Notes: generated from the sequence alone by a model not told the origin. Positions 1 to 8,536 are shown, counted from the first letter of the stretch. The stretch is 64,000 nt of DNA from Kibdelosporangium aridum (GCF_900176515.1 NZ_FWXV01000012.1:124001-188000), one strand, 5' to 3'. Program-made: numbers and translations.

Positions 1-2
1 GA

Positions 3-401
3 TATGGACGCTCCCTGAGCGGCGCGGCGGTCATGCGCGCCGAGGACACACGGCTCGCCCTGCGAACGCAGCTTGGCGCGGTGATGGACCGCTACGACCT
101 CCTGGCCATGGCGACCGTTCCGGTCGAGCCATTCGACGCCGACGCGATCGGCCCTGCCTGGGCCGCCAATCCGGACGACCTGCTGTGGCTCGCCTGGTCG
201 CCCGCCACCTATCCGTTCAACATCACCGGCCAGCCCGCGCTGTCCCTCCCGGTCGGCGTCACGTCCGGCGGGCTTCCTGCCGGGTTGCAGCTCGTCGGCC
301 GGGTCGGTGCCGACGAGCTGGTACTGCGCGCCGCGGCCCGGCTCGAGGCCGACCTCGGCCTCGCGATGGATCCGCCCGGCCACGAAACGAAAGGCGAATG
401 A
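3..401 (+). CDS. Amidase, C-terminal part (5' end outside window)
   Basis: The reading frame is already open at base 3 and runs to a TGA at 399-401, so only about the last 132 residues are seen. The segment NITGQPALSLPVG followed by GLPAGLQLVG is the C-terminal signature of the amidase-signature family (GatA-like and small-molecule amidases), which hydrolyse or transfer amides with a Ser-Ser-Lys triad. The triad lies outside the window, so activity cannot be judged. The stop overlaps the ATG of the next gene (ATGA at 398-401), so amidase and the ligase-like gene are translationally coupled. In that setting a role in tailoring or deprotecting an amide intermediate is plausible, but this is inference. 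The first in-frame ATG at 33 is internal, not a start. Confidence 0.85.
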   Translation, partial: YGRSLSGAAVMRAEDTRLALRTQLGAVMDRYDLLAMATVPVEPFDADAIGPAWAANPDDLLWLAWSPATYPFNITGQPALSLPVGVTSGGLPAGLQLVGRVGADELVLRAAARLEADLGLAMDPPGHETKGE

Positions 402-1894
402 TCATGACCTCCAGGCCGTGGTCCCTGTACGGCAACGAAAGCGGCGTCGGGCGTCCCTGTTTTGTGGCCGAGTTCGGGCTATGGGACGACCGGCAGTCCG
501 CTGCGGCCGAACAGGTCGAAGTGCAGCTCAACGACGTCGACCTGGTACGTGTGGTGTTCTGCGACCCGCACGGGCTGGCCCGGTCGAAAACCGTGCCGGC
601 CGACGTCTTCCGCTCAGTACTGCGCAACGGCATGGACTTCAGCGCGGGGCCGTTCCTCTTCGACACCGGCCACGCCGTCGCCGTCGACTTCCTTGCCGAC
701 TCAGGCGTCGGCGTCGGCGAACTGCTCGGCGCCGGTGACTTCGTGCTCGTCCCGGATCCGCGCACGTTCCAGGTTCTTCCCCGGACGGAGCCGAGGACCG
801 CATGGGTGCTGGGCAACGAGTACCTGCGCGACGGCACGCCGCATCCGTTGGCCTCCCGCAACGTCCTGCGCCGCGTCGTGGCCGAGTACGCCGAACGTGA
901 CCTGGCCCCGGTCATCGGGCTGGAAGTCGAGTGGTACCTCACCCGGCTGGCAGGCGGCCCGCCCGGCAACGCGGGCAACGGCTTCGGCCTGCAAGGACCT
1001 GCGCCGGTGGTGGAGGCGGTGAACCCCGGCTACCAGTTCAACCTCGACAGCTACTACGACTCGGTGGCCGACGTCGCGGACCCGTTGGCCGCCATGCTGA
1101 TCGCGCTCGGATTGCCGCTGCGTTCCTTCGAGCACGAGTCCGGTCCCGGTCAGCTCGAGACGACCTTCAACCCGATGCTGGCGATGGACGCGGCCGACGC
1201 GATGCTGCTGTTCCGTACCCAGGTCAAGCAGGCCTGCAGGCGCCGCGGATACCACGCGTCCTTCATGACGTTGCCACGCTTGGAAAGCTTCGACTCCAGC
1301 GGCTGGCACCTGCACCAGTCGGTCACGAGCACGAAGACGAACGCCAACCTGTTCGCTGCTGACGACAGCACGCAGGAGTCGATTTCCGCCGACGGCGAGG
1401 CCTACATCGGCGGGCTGCTGTCCCGGGCACGCGAGTTCTGCCTGCTGTCGGTCCCGACCGTGAACGGGTATCGGCGCCTGGCACCGGAATTCACGCTCTC
1501 CCCCACCTCGGTGAACTGGCGCTACGAGGACCGCAGCGCCATGGTCCGAGTGCTTCCCGGGGGCAGTTCGACACATGTGGAGAACCGGATCGGGGAGCCG
1601 TGCGCGAACCCGTATCTCCTGATCGCTTCCCAGCTCCACGCGGGCCTGCAAGGAATGAGCGCCCCAGCCAACCGGACGACGTATCCGGCACTCCCGACGT
1701 CGCTGCGCGAGGCGCTGGACGCGTTCCGCGCCAGCAGCAGCGCCGAGGAACTGCTCGGAACTCCCCTCAAGACGTGCCTCGTGAAGCTGAAGGAAAGCGA
1801 GGCGTCCCGTTTCGACGCCTGGCGTTCCTCCACTGAGGACACGATGAACGAAGTCACCGAATGGGAACAACGCGAGTACTTCGGTGTCTTCTGA
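398..1894 (+). CDS. Glutamine synthetase-like amide ligase
   Basis: This is a 498-aa protein of the glutamine synthetase fold. An N-terminal beta-grasp part (CDPHGLARSKT, about residue 50-60) precedes the catalytic barrel. Visible GS motifs are GLEVEWYL (metal-binding Glu), EHESGPGQLETTF, SSGWHLHQS (ATP-binding His-x-His) and ENRIGEPCANPYL (Arg/Asn-Pro region). The sequence departs from housekeeping GlnA: the usual Lys after the FM motif is absent (SFMTLPRLESFD), as in substrate-diverged relatives that join glutamate to amines (polyamine or anilide gamma-glutamylation). The start at 398 overlaps the amidase stop; a second ATG at 404 is possible. The pairing with an amidase suggests ATP-driven amide formation and later removal, but the substrate is unknown. 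Confidence 0.85.
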   Translation: MIMTSRPWSLYGNESGVGRPCFVAEFGLWDDRQSAAAEQVEVQLNDVDLVRVVFCDPHGLARSKTVPADVFRSVLRNGMDFSAGPFLFDTGHAVAVDFLADSGVGVGELLGAGDFVLVPDPRTFQVLPRTEPRTAWVLGNEYLRDGTPHPLASRNVLRRVVAEYAERDLAPVIGLEVEWYLTRLAGGPPGNAGNGFGLQGPAPVVEAVNPGYQFNLDSYYDSVADVADPLAAMLIALGLPLRSFEHESGPGQLETTFNPMLAMDAADAMLLFRTQVKQACRRRGYHASFMTLPRLESFDSSGWHLHQSVTSTKTNANLFAADDSTQESISADGEAYIGGLLSRAREFCLLSVPTVNGYRRLAPEFTLSPTSVNWRYEDRSAMVRVLPGGSSTHVENRIGEPCANPYLLIASQLHAGLQGMSAPANRTTYPALPTSLREALDAFRASSSAEELLGTPLKTCLVKLKESEASRFDAWRSSTEDTMNEVTEWEQREYFGVF

Positions 1895-1929
1895 ACAACG
1901 GTGCACGCCGAGCGAAAGGGAATTCTGTC

Positions 1930-2724
1930 ATGTCACGGTATGCCTGGGGCGAGACCCATCCTGCCATCGAGAAGCTCAAATCCGCCATCGAGCCGGCCCG
2001 CCAGAAGGTGACCGGCCATCCGCTGTACAGCACACTGAACACAGTGGACGCGGTGGTGACCTTCATGGAACATCACGTGTACGCGGTGTGGGACTTCATG
2101 TCCTTGCTGAAAGTCCTGCAGCGCAGGCTGACCTGCGTCGAAGTGCCGTGGGTGCCCTCCGCGCTGCCCAGCAGCAGGCGCCTGATCAACGACATCACTC
2201 TCGTCGAGGAGAGCGACGAGCTCGGAACCGGCTTCATCAGCCACTTCGAGCTCTACGTCGACGGCATGCGGCAGGCGGGCGCGGACACGTCACGCATCGA
2301 CGCCTTCATCGGTCTGCTGCGTGAAGGCAAACCCGTGCTGCCTTCGATCGAACAAGCCGGAGTTCCGCGGCCGTCGGCCGAGTTCATGGCCACGACGTGG
2401 AACTTCATCGAGAACGCACCGGTGCACTGCCAGGCCGCGGCGTTCGCGTTCGGCCGTGAGGACCTGATCCCCGACATGTTCGACCAGGTCGCCGCGCTCG
2501 ACGCCGAATTCGGTGCGCTGTCGACGTTCGTGGACTACCTCAGGCGGCACATCCAGGTGGACGCCGAGGAACACACCCCGATGGCCATGCAGATGCTCGC
2601 CGACCTGTGCGGCGAGGACGAGACCAAATGGGCCGAGTGCGAGGACACCATCAACACCGCTCTCGCCGCACGGACCCGACTGTGGGACGGAATCTTGGGC
2701 AAGATCGTCGAGCGCTCCCACTGA
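1930..2724 (+). CDS. DUF3050-family protein, haem-oxygenase-like fold (possible diiron oxidase)
   Basis: This is a 264-aa protein; the start is the ATG preceded by GAAAGGG. The segment HPLYSTLNTVDAVVTFMEHH is typical of the DUF3050 family, which I place in the haem-oxygenase-like helical superfamily from memory. Potential metal ligands are spaced as in haem-oxygenase-like diiron oxidases (HDOs such as SznF or UndA): H48/H49 in the first helix, E107, H166, E177, and a terminal H207-x3-D211-x3-H215 set. Known HDOs perform N-oxygenation, decarboxylation or C-C cleavage. A two-cluster ferredoxin lies immediately downstream and could supply electrons. A redox enzyme acting on the product of the upstream ligase is therefore the best guess. 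The family assignment is firm; the diiron role is inference. Confidence 0.8.
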   Translation: MSRYAWGETHPAIEKLKSAIEPARQKVTGHPLYSTLNTVDAVVTFMEHHVYAVWDFMSLLKVLQRRLTCVEVPWVPSALPSSRRLINDITLVEESDELGTGFISHFELYVDGMRQAGADTSRIDAFIGLLREGKPVLPSIEQAGVPRPSAEFMATTWNFIENAPVHCQAAAFAFGREDLIPDMFDQVAALDAEFGALSTFVDYLRRHIQVDAEEHTPMAMQMLADLCGEDETKWAECEDTINTALAARTRLWDGILGKIVERSH

Positions 2725-2748
2725 TCACACGCAAAGAGCTGACCACAC

Positions 2749-2778
2749 GCCCCGGGCCTGGCATGCCAGGCCCGGGGC
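2749..2778. repeat. Perfect 30-bp palindrome inside the operon
   Basis: Bases 2749-2763 are the exact reverse complement of 2764-2778 (centre GCATGC). It sits in the 83-bp gap between the DUF3050 gene and the ferredoxin gene. As RNA it would form a GC-rich hairpin without a U-tract. It may be a partial terminator, an mRNA stabiliser or an operator that tunes the downstream pair. Confidence 0.7.
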
Positions 2779-2807
2779 GCTCCAGGAAGCCGAGGTGAGA
2801 GCGCGCC

Positions 2808-3119
2808 ATGCAAGCCAACACCGCGCGTGCCGACCGGATCGCACAACGATCCCGCAGTGAGAACTGGAAGAAACCACCACGCCGCATCGAGTCTTCGGAA
2901 TGCATCACGTGCGACACCTGCCTGCGCAACTGCCCGCCCGAGTTCGGCGCGATCTTCGACCGCGGGCTGGATGTCGTGATCATCCCCGAACTGTGCTCGG
3001 GCTGCCCGAAGTGTGTGCTGGTCTGCCCGGTCGACTGCATCTACGTCGACGAGGAGTGGACCCCGACTGGAGACCAGATGTGGAGTCACATCGAGCTGAC
3101 GACCGGAGACCCGGCATGA
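2808..3119 (+). CDS. 2[4Fe-4S] ferredoxin
   Basis: This is a 103-aa protein with two consecutive C-x2-C-x2-C-x3-C-P motifs: CITCDTCLRNCP and CSGCPKCVLVCP. That is the pattern of bacterial two-cluster (8Fe) ferredoxins, soluble low-potential electron carriers. An N-terminal extension of about 30 basic residues (RSENWKKPPRR) is longer than in minimal ferredoxins. A GAGG sequence lies about 10 bases before the ATG. Its stop overlaps the next start (ATGA, 3116-3119). Lying between a putative oxygenase and an unknown protein in one operon, it probably delivers electrons to one of them. Confidence 0.9.
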   Translation: MQANTARADRIAQRSRSENWKKPPRRIESSECITCDTCLRNCPPEFGAIFDRGLDVVIIPELCSGCPKCVLVCPVDCIYVDEEWTPTGDQMWSHIELTTGDPA

Positions 3120-4996
3120 CCCTGCCGACCGAGCGAGACGCCACCCTTTCCCGCAAGGCCGCGATGGCCAAGGCGCGGCAGAGCCGCAGACCGAGCAGAC
3201 TCGGCCAACGAGCCGGGGCGACGCCCGAACCGGACTACCTGGTGGCCGACGACGCCGGATTCCCCGGCCTGCTCAAGCAAACCTGGCAGCAGGCGGTCAC
3301 CGCGCCGGACCTGCCCAAGGCCGTGGACACGTTGCTGACGCTCGCCGGGCACGTGCCGATGGACATCCAGCTGCGAGCACTGCCCACCGCGGACGAATGC
3401 GCGCTGCGGGTCCTGTTCGGCAGGACATGGCGGGAGAAGAACCTTTCGGTCGATCCGGCCGACGAGGCTGAGATGGCGTTCCTCGGCGAGATCGGGTTGA
3501 ACACGAGCGGCCGTGTGGTCATCCGTGTGCCTTCGAAGGGCCCGTTGGCCGGCGAGCACAAACTCGTGGGCGGTGTGTTACGGGTTCCGTGGTCCGCTCA
3601 ACACCTGGCGGACTACCAGGCCGAGCTTGCCCGTGCTGCCGCGCGGTTGCGTTCCGCAGTCGCTGACTGCCGTGCGTGGCTGGCGGCCGCGGGTCCGGCC
3701 GGGCGCAAGGACATGCTCGACAACCTGCAGGAGGCGGCGCTGCGGACGGCGCCGTTCGTGCTGTACTCCGGTGACCGCCAGTACACCAACTTCCGTGACC
3801 AGAACACGTTGACCGGCAAGACGTTGTGGCCGGGGCACCCGGATTGCGCGTTGAGCAGTCTGGCACCGGTGCCGCTCGAACTGTGGTCGGACAGCGATGT
3901 GCTGATGGTGGTTTGCCTGACGCTGCTCGTCCGGTCGTCGGGGTTCGCCCGGATCGAGGAAGCCAACAACACCCAGCTCACACCCGAGCACGTGGCGCAC
4001 CTGCTTGAGGGCACGCGCCAGGCGTACAACAGTGTCCCTGGGGGCGAGGTTGTGCCGCCCGCGCAGTCGACCCGGGCTGTGGCGCTCTCCGAACTCGCGG
4101 ATGCGCTTGCCCAGCGGCGGATGGAGATCGCCGGGCGGGTTCAGTTGTATCGAGAGATCCACGGTCCGTTGATGCACAAGATCGAACGAGTCGCGGGAGC
4201 TCCGGCTGACGATGCGCGGCGACTGGAGGCGGAGCTTTGCGCGCGTATCCAGCAGCGGATTCCCGTTTCCGGCACGACGTTCGCGGAGCTCGCGGCTGGC
4301 GTCGAGGCGTCACCTGGGTGGCTAGCCGAGCCGCATGGCCAGTACGCATCGGGCCTGGAGTCCCTTGTGTACGAGACCGTGCGTGCGGCGACATCGACTT
4401 TCAACGCCGATTTCGCGATGAGCCGCGGCATGCGGTCGCTCACGGCACTGACCGCGGCGTTGCGCGCCGAAGAGTGGGACAAGATCGCCACGTGGGACAT
4501 CCCGCACTTCTTCTGCTGTGTCGTGCCGAGCGCCGACGCCAGCAGGCACTTCGGCAATTCGAAGGCCCACCTCGCGGACACGTCGTGGTCCATCTCCGCG
4601 CGGATGCAGTACAACTCGTGGCACTTCCTGGTGGGCAACCTGCCGAAGGTCCCGGCGATCGCGGCACGGGACTACTTCGTCCCGCCGAGGATCCCGGACA
4701 TCGCGTACTACTCCGACCAGCACCACCACGGGCACGTCGCGGCCAAGGTGCGGTTCAGCATCCGCAGTCCGCAAGCCGTGGAGGTGGTCGGGCGGACGTT
4801 CAACGGGTTCATCGATCTGCGGTTGTTGCGGTGTGACGGGTTGCCGTTCGACGAGCAGGATCTGCTTGCGGCGCACCGGACTTCCGGTTTCATCGCGAAG
4901 GCGACGAGCCTCGCGGCCGGGTTGGTCGCCGAGGGCGCGGACATCGAGATCGCCCAGTTCGACTCGCAGTGGCACTGGCAGCAGATCGCCCAGTAG
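3116..4996 (+). CDS. Unrecognised 626-aa protein of the ligase/ferredoxin operon
   Basis: I do not recognise this family. The ATG overlaps the ferredoxin stop, so co-translation is likely. The protein has no signal peptide or clear membrane segments. The N-terminal 40 residues are basic and polar, the middle is helical and Ala/Leu-rich, and the C-terminal 200 residues are the most enzyme-like, with dense aromatic and His residues: HFFCC, SWSISARMQYNSWHF and SDQHHHGH. The His cluster could bind metal or be catalytic. I first considered a carnitine-acyltransferase-like fold, but no diagnostic motif supports it. The gene ends just before a strong hairpin, so it closes the operon. Its constant company of ligase, oxidase and ferredoxin suggests a catalytic or carrier role in the same pathway. 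Confidence 0.8.
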   Translation: MTLPTERDATLSRKAAMAKARQSRRPSRLGQRAGATPEPDYLVADDAGFPGLLKQTWQQAVTAPDLPKAVDTLLTLAGHVPMDIQLRALPTADECALRVLFGRTWREKNLSVDPADEAEMAFLGEIGLNTSGRVVIRVPSKGPLAGEHKLVGGVLRVPWSAQHLADYQAELARAAARLRSAVADCRAWLAAAGPAGRKDMLDNLQEAALRTAPFVLYSGDRQYTNFRDQNTLTGKTLWPGHPDCALSSLAPVPLELWSDSDVLMVVCLTLLVRSSGFARIEEANNTQLTPEHVAHLLEGTRQAYNSVPGGEVVPPAQSTRAVALSELADALAQRRMEIAGRVQLYREIHGPLMHKIERVAGAPADDARRLEAELCARIQQRIPVSGTTFAELAAGVEASPGWLAEPHGQYASGLESLVYETVRAATSTFNADFAMSRGMRSLTALTAALRAEEWDKIATWDIPHFFCCVVPSADASRHFGNSKAHLADTSWSISARMQYNSWHFLVGNLPKVPAIAARDYFVPPRIPDIAYYSDQHHHGHVAAKVRFSIRSPQAVEVVGRTFNGFIDLRLLRCDGLPFDEQDLLAAHRTSGFIAKATSLAAGLVAEGADIEIAQFDSQWHWQQIAQ

Positions 4997-5004
4997 GAGA
5001 TGAC

Positions 5005-5048
5005 AAAGCCCGCGGCCCCTGGCTTGCTCGCCAGGGGCCGCGGGCTTT
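5005..5048. terminator. Bidirectional terminator hairpin
   Basis: Perfect 19-bp stem (5005-5023 with 5030-5048) and a 6-nt loop, bounded by AAA and TTT on each strand. It lies between the convergent 626-aa gene and ABM monooxygenase gene, 9 bp after one stop and 14 bp after the other, so it can serve both transcripts. Confidence 0.9.
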
Positions 5049-5061
5049 GGTGCTGCCGGGA

Positions 5062-5805
5062 TCAGACTCGGACCGGCTCCGCTGCCGACCGGGTGTGCAC
5101 GACCCGGTAGGTGTTCCAGTCGGTCACCGTGGTCAAAGAGTTCCGCTTGTCCTGGTTCTTCCGCCGTGCCGCATGCTGCTTGTCCGCTGCCAACGTCCGG
5201 TACGCGTCGAACGATTCCTTGCTGTCCCACTGGGAATAGACCACGACGAAGTCGTTGTCCGCACCCACGGTGGCCAGAGTTCCGTCGCCCGCACCGAGAT
5301 TGCGGGAACGGATTCCGCGCATCACGCTCTGCGACCGATAGCCGGGAACGTCCACAAGCCACTCATGCGCCGCACCCAGCGTCGAGATCAACTCAGTCTG
5401 GTTGCTGGGCTGCACCCCAAGGATCTCGATGACCGTGTAGTCGTCGCGGTTCGGCGAGATCTCCGTGACGTCACCGAGCGAAGGGTGGCGCTGGCCGAGT
5501 TCGACCTCGGTCTGCATCAGCCGGACGAACGTCGTCATCTCGTGGAAGACCGGGATCGTGTGGTGCTTGAACTCGCTTCCGGCGTACCGGGTCTCCAGAT
5601 CGTCCATGCCGCGCCACTGGATGAAGTTCGCGGTGCCGAACTTCTCCTGGCCGCGGTGCACCGTGCTGGAGATCCAGCCGGGGTAGTCGGCGATGTCGAC
5701 GATCTTCTTCATCTCGGTGACCAGCCGGTCCACTCGTTGCGACAGGTCGGTCTTGAACAGGTTGATGACCGTCAGGTACCCGTTCTCGGGATTGATGAAC
5801 GGCAT
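5062..5805 (-). CDS. ABM-type (antibiotic biosynthesis) monooxygenase, two-domain
   Basis: This 247-aa protein has two tandem ferredoxin-like ABM halves (about 1-110 and 120-230), seen in repeats such as NLFKTDLSQRVDRLV and EILGVQPSNQTELIS. Cofactor-free ABM enzymes of the ActVA-ORF6/TcmH type oxidise polyphenols to quinones in aromatic polyketide pathways; didomain forms are common there. GAGGAG lies 4 bases before the ATG. The gene is last in a minus-strand operon of O-methyltransferase and flavin monooxygenases, which fits anthrone-to-quinone oxidation. The exact substrate cannot be read from sequence. Confidence 0.85.
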   Translation of the reverse strand: MPFINPENGYLTVINLFKTDLSQRVDRLVTEMKKIVDIADYPGWISSTVHRGQEKFGTANFIQWRGMDDLETRYAGSEFKHHTIPVFHEMTTFVRLMQTEVELGQRHPSLGDVTEISPNRDDYTVIEILGVQPSNQTELISTLGAAHEWLVDVPGYRSQSVMRGIRSRNLGAGDGTLATVGADNDFVVVYSQWDSKESFDAYRTLAADKQHAARRKNQDKRNSLTTVTDWNTYRVVHTRSAAEPVRV

Positions 5806-5837
5806 GCTCTCCTCGCATCCATTGAATCGAGAGTGGA

Positions 5838-7346
5838 CTACGGACGGGCTGCGGCCGCAGAGGTCGACGCGCCCTGTGATTGCGGCTGGCCGAACCAGCG
5901 CTCGAGGGCCGCCGCGAGACCAGCCACGGCCGTGCCGATCCACGCGATGTAGCCGTCCGGGCGAACCAGCACCGCGTCGACGCCTTCCAGGGCACCGGCA
6001 GATCGCGGAGTCGCAGTGACGATGTCGATCCGGTCGGTCCACGGCTCAGCGGCGGCGCGCACCTTGCCGTTGCCTGTCAGGTCAAGGACGATGCCGCGGC
6101 CGGAGTGCAGGAACGTGAAGACGTTCGCCGTACCGGACTTGCCGATCAGCTCGACATCCGGCAGCCGCCTGCCGAGCAGCGGGTGGTCGCCCTCGCCGAC
6201 GTCGTAGCGGATGTCCAGGCCGGTGACCATGCCGACGAGCAGCTTCTGGACGTCCTCGTAGGCCAGCAGTTCGGCCATCACCGCTCGCATCGGGTCCATC
6301 TCGTCACCGCTGAGGTACAAGATGCGCTGGGCAAGGGTGTTGGCCAGAATGCGAGCGCCCACCGGGTGCCGCTCGGTGTGGTAGGTGTCCAGCAGGTCCG
6401 CCGAAGCGGTGCCCTTGATGACCGCGGCGAGCTTCCAGCCCAGGTTCATCGCGTCGCCGATCCCGGCGCTCATCCCCTGTGCACCGATCGGCAGGTGGAC
6501 GTGCGCGGCGTCGCCGGCCAGGAAAACACGGCCGCGCCGGTACTCGGCGGCCTGCCTGCTGGAGTCGGTGGTGAAACTCGTCCACAGTGGCTTCGCGGCC
6601 GTGATGTCCTCACCAGTCAGCCGTTGCCAGGCGTCGGTGATCTCCTTGAAGCTCGGCACGTCGTCGGCGTCGCGGCGCTTGGCGGCGCTCCGCTCGTACA
6701 CGACGACCCGGTTCACCTCCGGGCCCATCGGCAGCACCATCACGTACCCACCCGGCACCCGCTCACCGGAGAACCGGGGACGCAGGGCGATACCGGCCAC
6801 GTCGGCGAACCACAGCTCGATCACGGGATCCGTACCGGGGAACTCGATACCGACCATCTTGCGGACGGCACTCCGGCCGCCATCGCAACCCGCCAGGTAG
6901 CGGGCGCGCAAACGCTTGGCGCCTTCTGGCGTCGCGACATCGACAGTCACGCCGTCGGCATCCTGGCTGACGCCAGTGACTTCGTGGCTCCGGAGAACCT
7001 TGGCCCCCTGCTCGGCGGCCCAGCCGGCCAGAATTCCCTCGGTCATCGACTGGGGCTTGCCCCGTGCGCCATACGAGCCGCCCTCGACCACGCGGTAGTC
7101 GATGGGCAACCCGCCGAAGTGGCCGAACGGAATGGTCTGCAGCTCACCGAATCGCGGCAACAGCCCCCGCTGGTCGAACTCTTCGATGGTACGAGCCGAG
7201 AAACCAAGGGCACGCGACTGCTTCATCGGCTCGGCGAGCCGGTCCAGCACCACGGTCCTGACTCCGGCCAGGCCGAGTTCACCGGCGAGCATGAGGCCTG
7301 TCGGCCCGGCTCCCACGACGATGACGTCCGCATCAAACTCTGGCAT
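5838..7346 (-). CDS. FAD-dependent aromatic polyketide monooxygenase (group A)
   Basis: This 502-aa protein has the class A flavoprotein hydroxylase layout. A GAGPTG Rossmann motif near residue 12 is followed by CDGGRS (DG motif, about 155), RVFLAGDAAH (GD motif, about 275) and a C-terminal thioredoxin-like domain of about 110 residues. Relatives include PgaE and aklavinone-11-hydroxylase-type enzymes, which hydroxylate or cleave polycyclic aromatic polyketides using NADPH and O2. AAGGTAGGAAGG lies just before the ATG. Only 8 bp separate it from the preceding gene. It is one of five flavin monooxygenases of this type in 16 kb, so the product is probably heavily oxidised or rearranged. Confidence 0.92.
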   Translation of the reverse strand: MPEFDADVIVVGAGPTGLMLAGELGLAGVRTVVLDRLAEPMKQSRALGFSARTIEEFDQRGLLPRFGELQTIPFGHFGGLPIDYRVVEGGSYGARGKPQSMTEGILAGWAAEQGAKVLRSHEVTGVSQDADGVTVDVATPEGAKRLRARYLAGCDGGRSAVRKMVGIEFPGTDPVIELWFADVAGIALRPRFSGERVPGGYVMVLPMGPEVNRVVVYERSAAKRRDADDVPSFKEITDAWQRLTGEDITAAKPLWTSFTTDSSRQAAEYRRGRVFLAGDAAHVHLPIGAQGMSAGIGDAMNLGWKLAAVIKGTASADLLDTYHTERHPVGARILANTLAQRILYLSGDEMDPMRAVMAELLAYEDVQKLLVGMVTGLDIRYDVGEGDHPLLGRRLPDVELIGKSGTANVFTFLHSGRGIVLDLTGNGKVRAAAEPWTDRIDIVTATPRSAGALEGVDAVLVRPDGYIAWIGTAVAGLAAALERWFGQPQSQGASTSAAAARP

Positions 7347-7354
7347 TTGCCTTC

Positions 7355-8536
7355 CTACCTTCGCGTGAATCGTGGGGATGGTGCATCGGCCGTGCCGTAC
7401 TGCTCGTTGAGGTTGCTGGCAACCCCAGCGAAGTGCGCACGGACTTGGTCAAGGCCAGTCAGTTCACCGAGAACTGTGCGCAGCGGCTCGAATTCAGGGC
7501 CGCCGATCAGCACAAGCTCTTGCGCCGCAACATGATCGAGCACACGCTTGGCGACAGTGTGCCGCTCGCCGTGGTAGCTGTCCAGCAGACCGGGCGCGGC
7601 CCGGCCGTGCACTGTCTCGGCGAGTTTCCAGCCAAGGTTGACCGCGTCATGCAGGCCGACGTTCAACGCCTGGCCACCGATCGGCATGTGCCAGTGCGCA
7701 GCGTCGCCTGCCAGCAGGACCCGGCCACGACGGTATGAATCGGCCTGTCCCAACGCGTTGTCGAAAGCGTCGAGCCAGATGGCAGTGCCGCCGGAGATGT
7801 CCTCGCCGGTCACTTTCCGCCAGAGCCTGACGACTTCCTCGAAGTCCGGTGGCCCGGTGCGTTCGGTCACGCCTTGCCCGGCTGCGTGCACCATCACCCG
7901 CGTGACACCGTCCCGGGTCGACGCCACGGCGAACCCGGCTTCCAGCCGCTCGAACCTGCGATCGCGGATCTGGATGCCCGCCACGTCAGCACGCAACAGT
8001 TCCTTAGTCGCAGTCTTGGCCGAAACTGGGAACCTGCACAGACGGCGAACTGTGCTGTTGGCACCGTCGCAACCGACCACGTATTGCGCCTGGATGCGCA
8101 GCTCGCCCGCTGGGGTACGGATCCCGCACACGACATAGTCGTCGTGCTCTGCGATCTCGGTCAGTTCGTGCGACCGCAGCAGGATGACCCCCAGCTGTTC
8201 GGCACGCGCAGCAAGCACGGCCTCGGTTTTGTACTGAGGCACTTTCCAGTTTCCGGCAAACGGGCTGTCCAAACCGGACAGGTCGAAGCCCATCCCGCCG
8301 AAGTGTGCCCGTGGTTCATGCGCGGCCGCGTCGAGCAATTCGCCGAAGCCGCGTTTGTGCAAAAGCTCGGCGGTGAGTGTGGTCAGCTGGCTGGCCCGCG
8401 ACTCGGTCATCGGTTCGGCCAAGCGTTCCACGATGACGACCGGCACCTCGGCGCTGCCCAGCTCGCAGGCCAGTAGCAGCCCGACTGGCCCCGCGCCGAC
8501 GATGACGACCGGCGCGGTGGCCTGGGGCCGCGTCAC
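7355..8536 (-). CDS. FAD-dependent monooxygenase lacking the C-terminal domain
   Basis: This 393-aa protein has GAGPVG (about residue 14), CDGANS (about 155) and RVLLAGDAAH (about 270), so both the FAD-binding and substrate domains are complete. It ends shortly after the helical segment that follows the GD motif. The thioredoxin-like C-terminal domain of its neighbours, about 100 residues, is missing. Its ATG overlaps the stop of the fused monooxygenase/cyclase gene (8533-8536), indicating translational coupling. Short relatives exist among aromatic hydroxylases, so it may be active, but a dimer-only or structural role with a full-length partner is also possible. Confidence 0.88.
   Translation of the reverse strand: MTRPQATAPVVIVGAGPVGLLLACELGSAEVPVVIVERLAEPMTESRASQLTTLTAELLHKRGFGELLDAAAHEPRAHFGGMGFDLSGLDSPFAGNWKVPQYKTEAVLAARAEQLGVILLRSHELTEIAEHDDYVVCGIRTPAGELRIQAQYVVGCDGANSTVRRLCRFPVSAKTATKELLRADVAGIQIRDRRFERLEAGFAVASTRDGVTRVMVHAAGQGVTERTGPPDFEEVVRLWRKVTGEDISGGTAIWLDAFDNALGQADSYRRGRVLLAGDAAHWHMPIGGQALNVGLHDAVNLGWKLAETVHGRAAPGLLDSYHGERHTVAKRVLDHVAAQELVLIGGPEFEPLRTVLGELTGLDQVRAHFAGVASNLNEQYGTADAPSPRFTRR

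Noticed and set aside
3116..4996. Annotation of the 626-aa protein as a carnitine acyltransferase
   Set aside because: No diagnostic catalytic His motif or characteristic Thr/Arg segment is visible; the resemblance was only overall length and composition.
5880..7535. Long open frame (551 codons) on the plus strand
   Set aside because: It lies antisense to two clear flavin monooxygenases, has no family features, and follows from high third-position GC.
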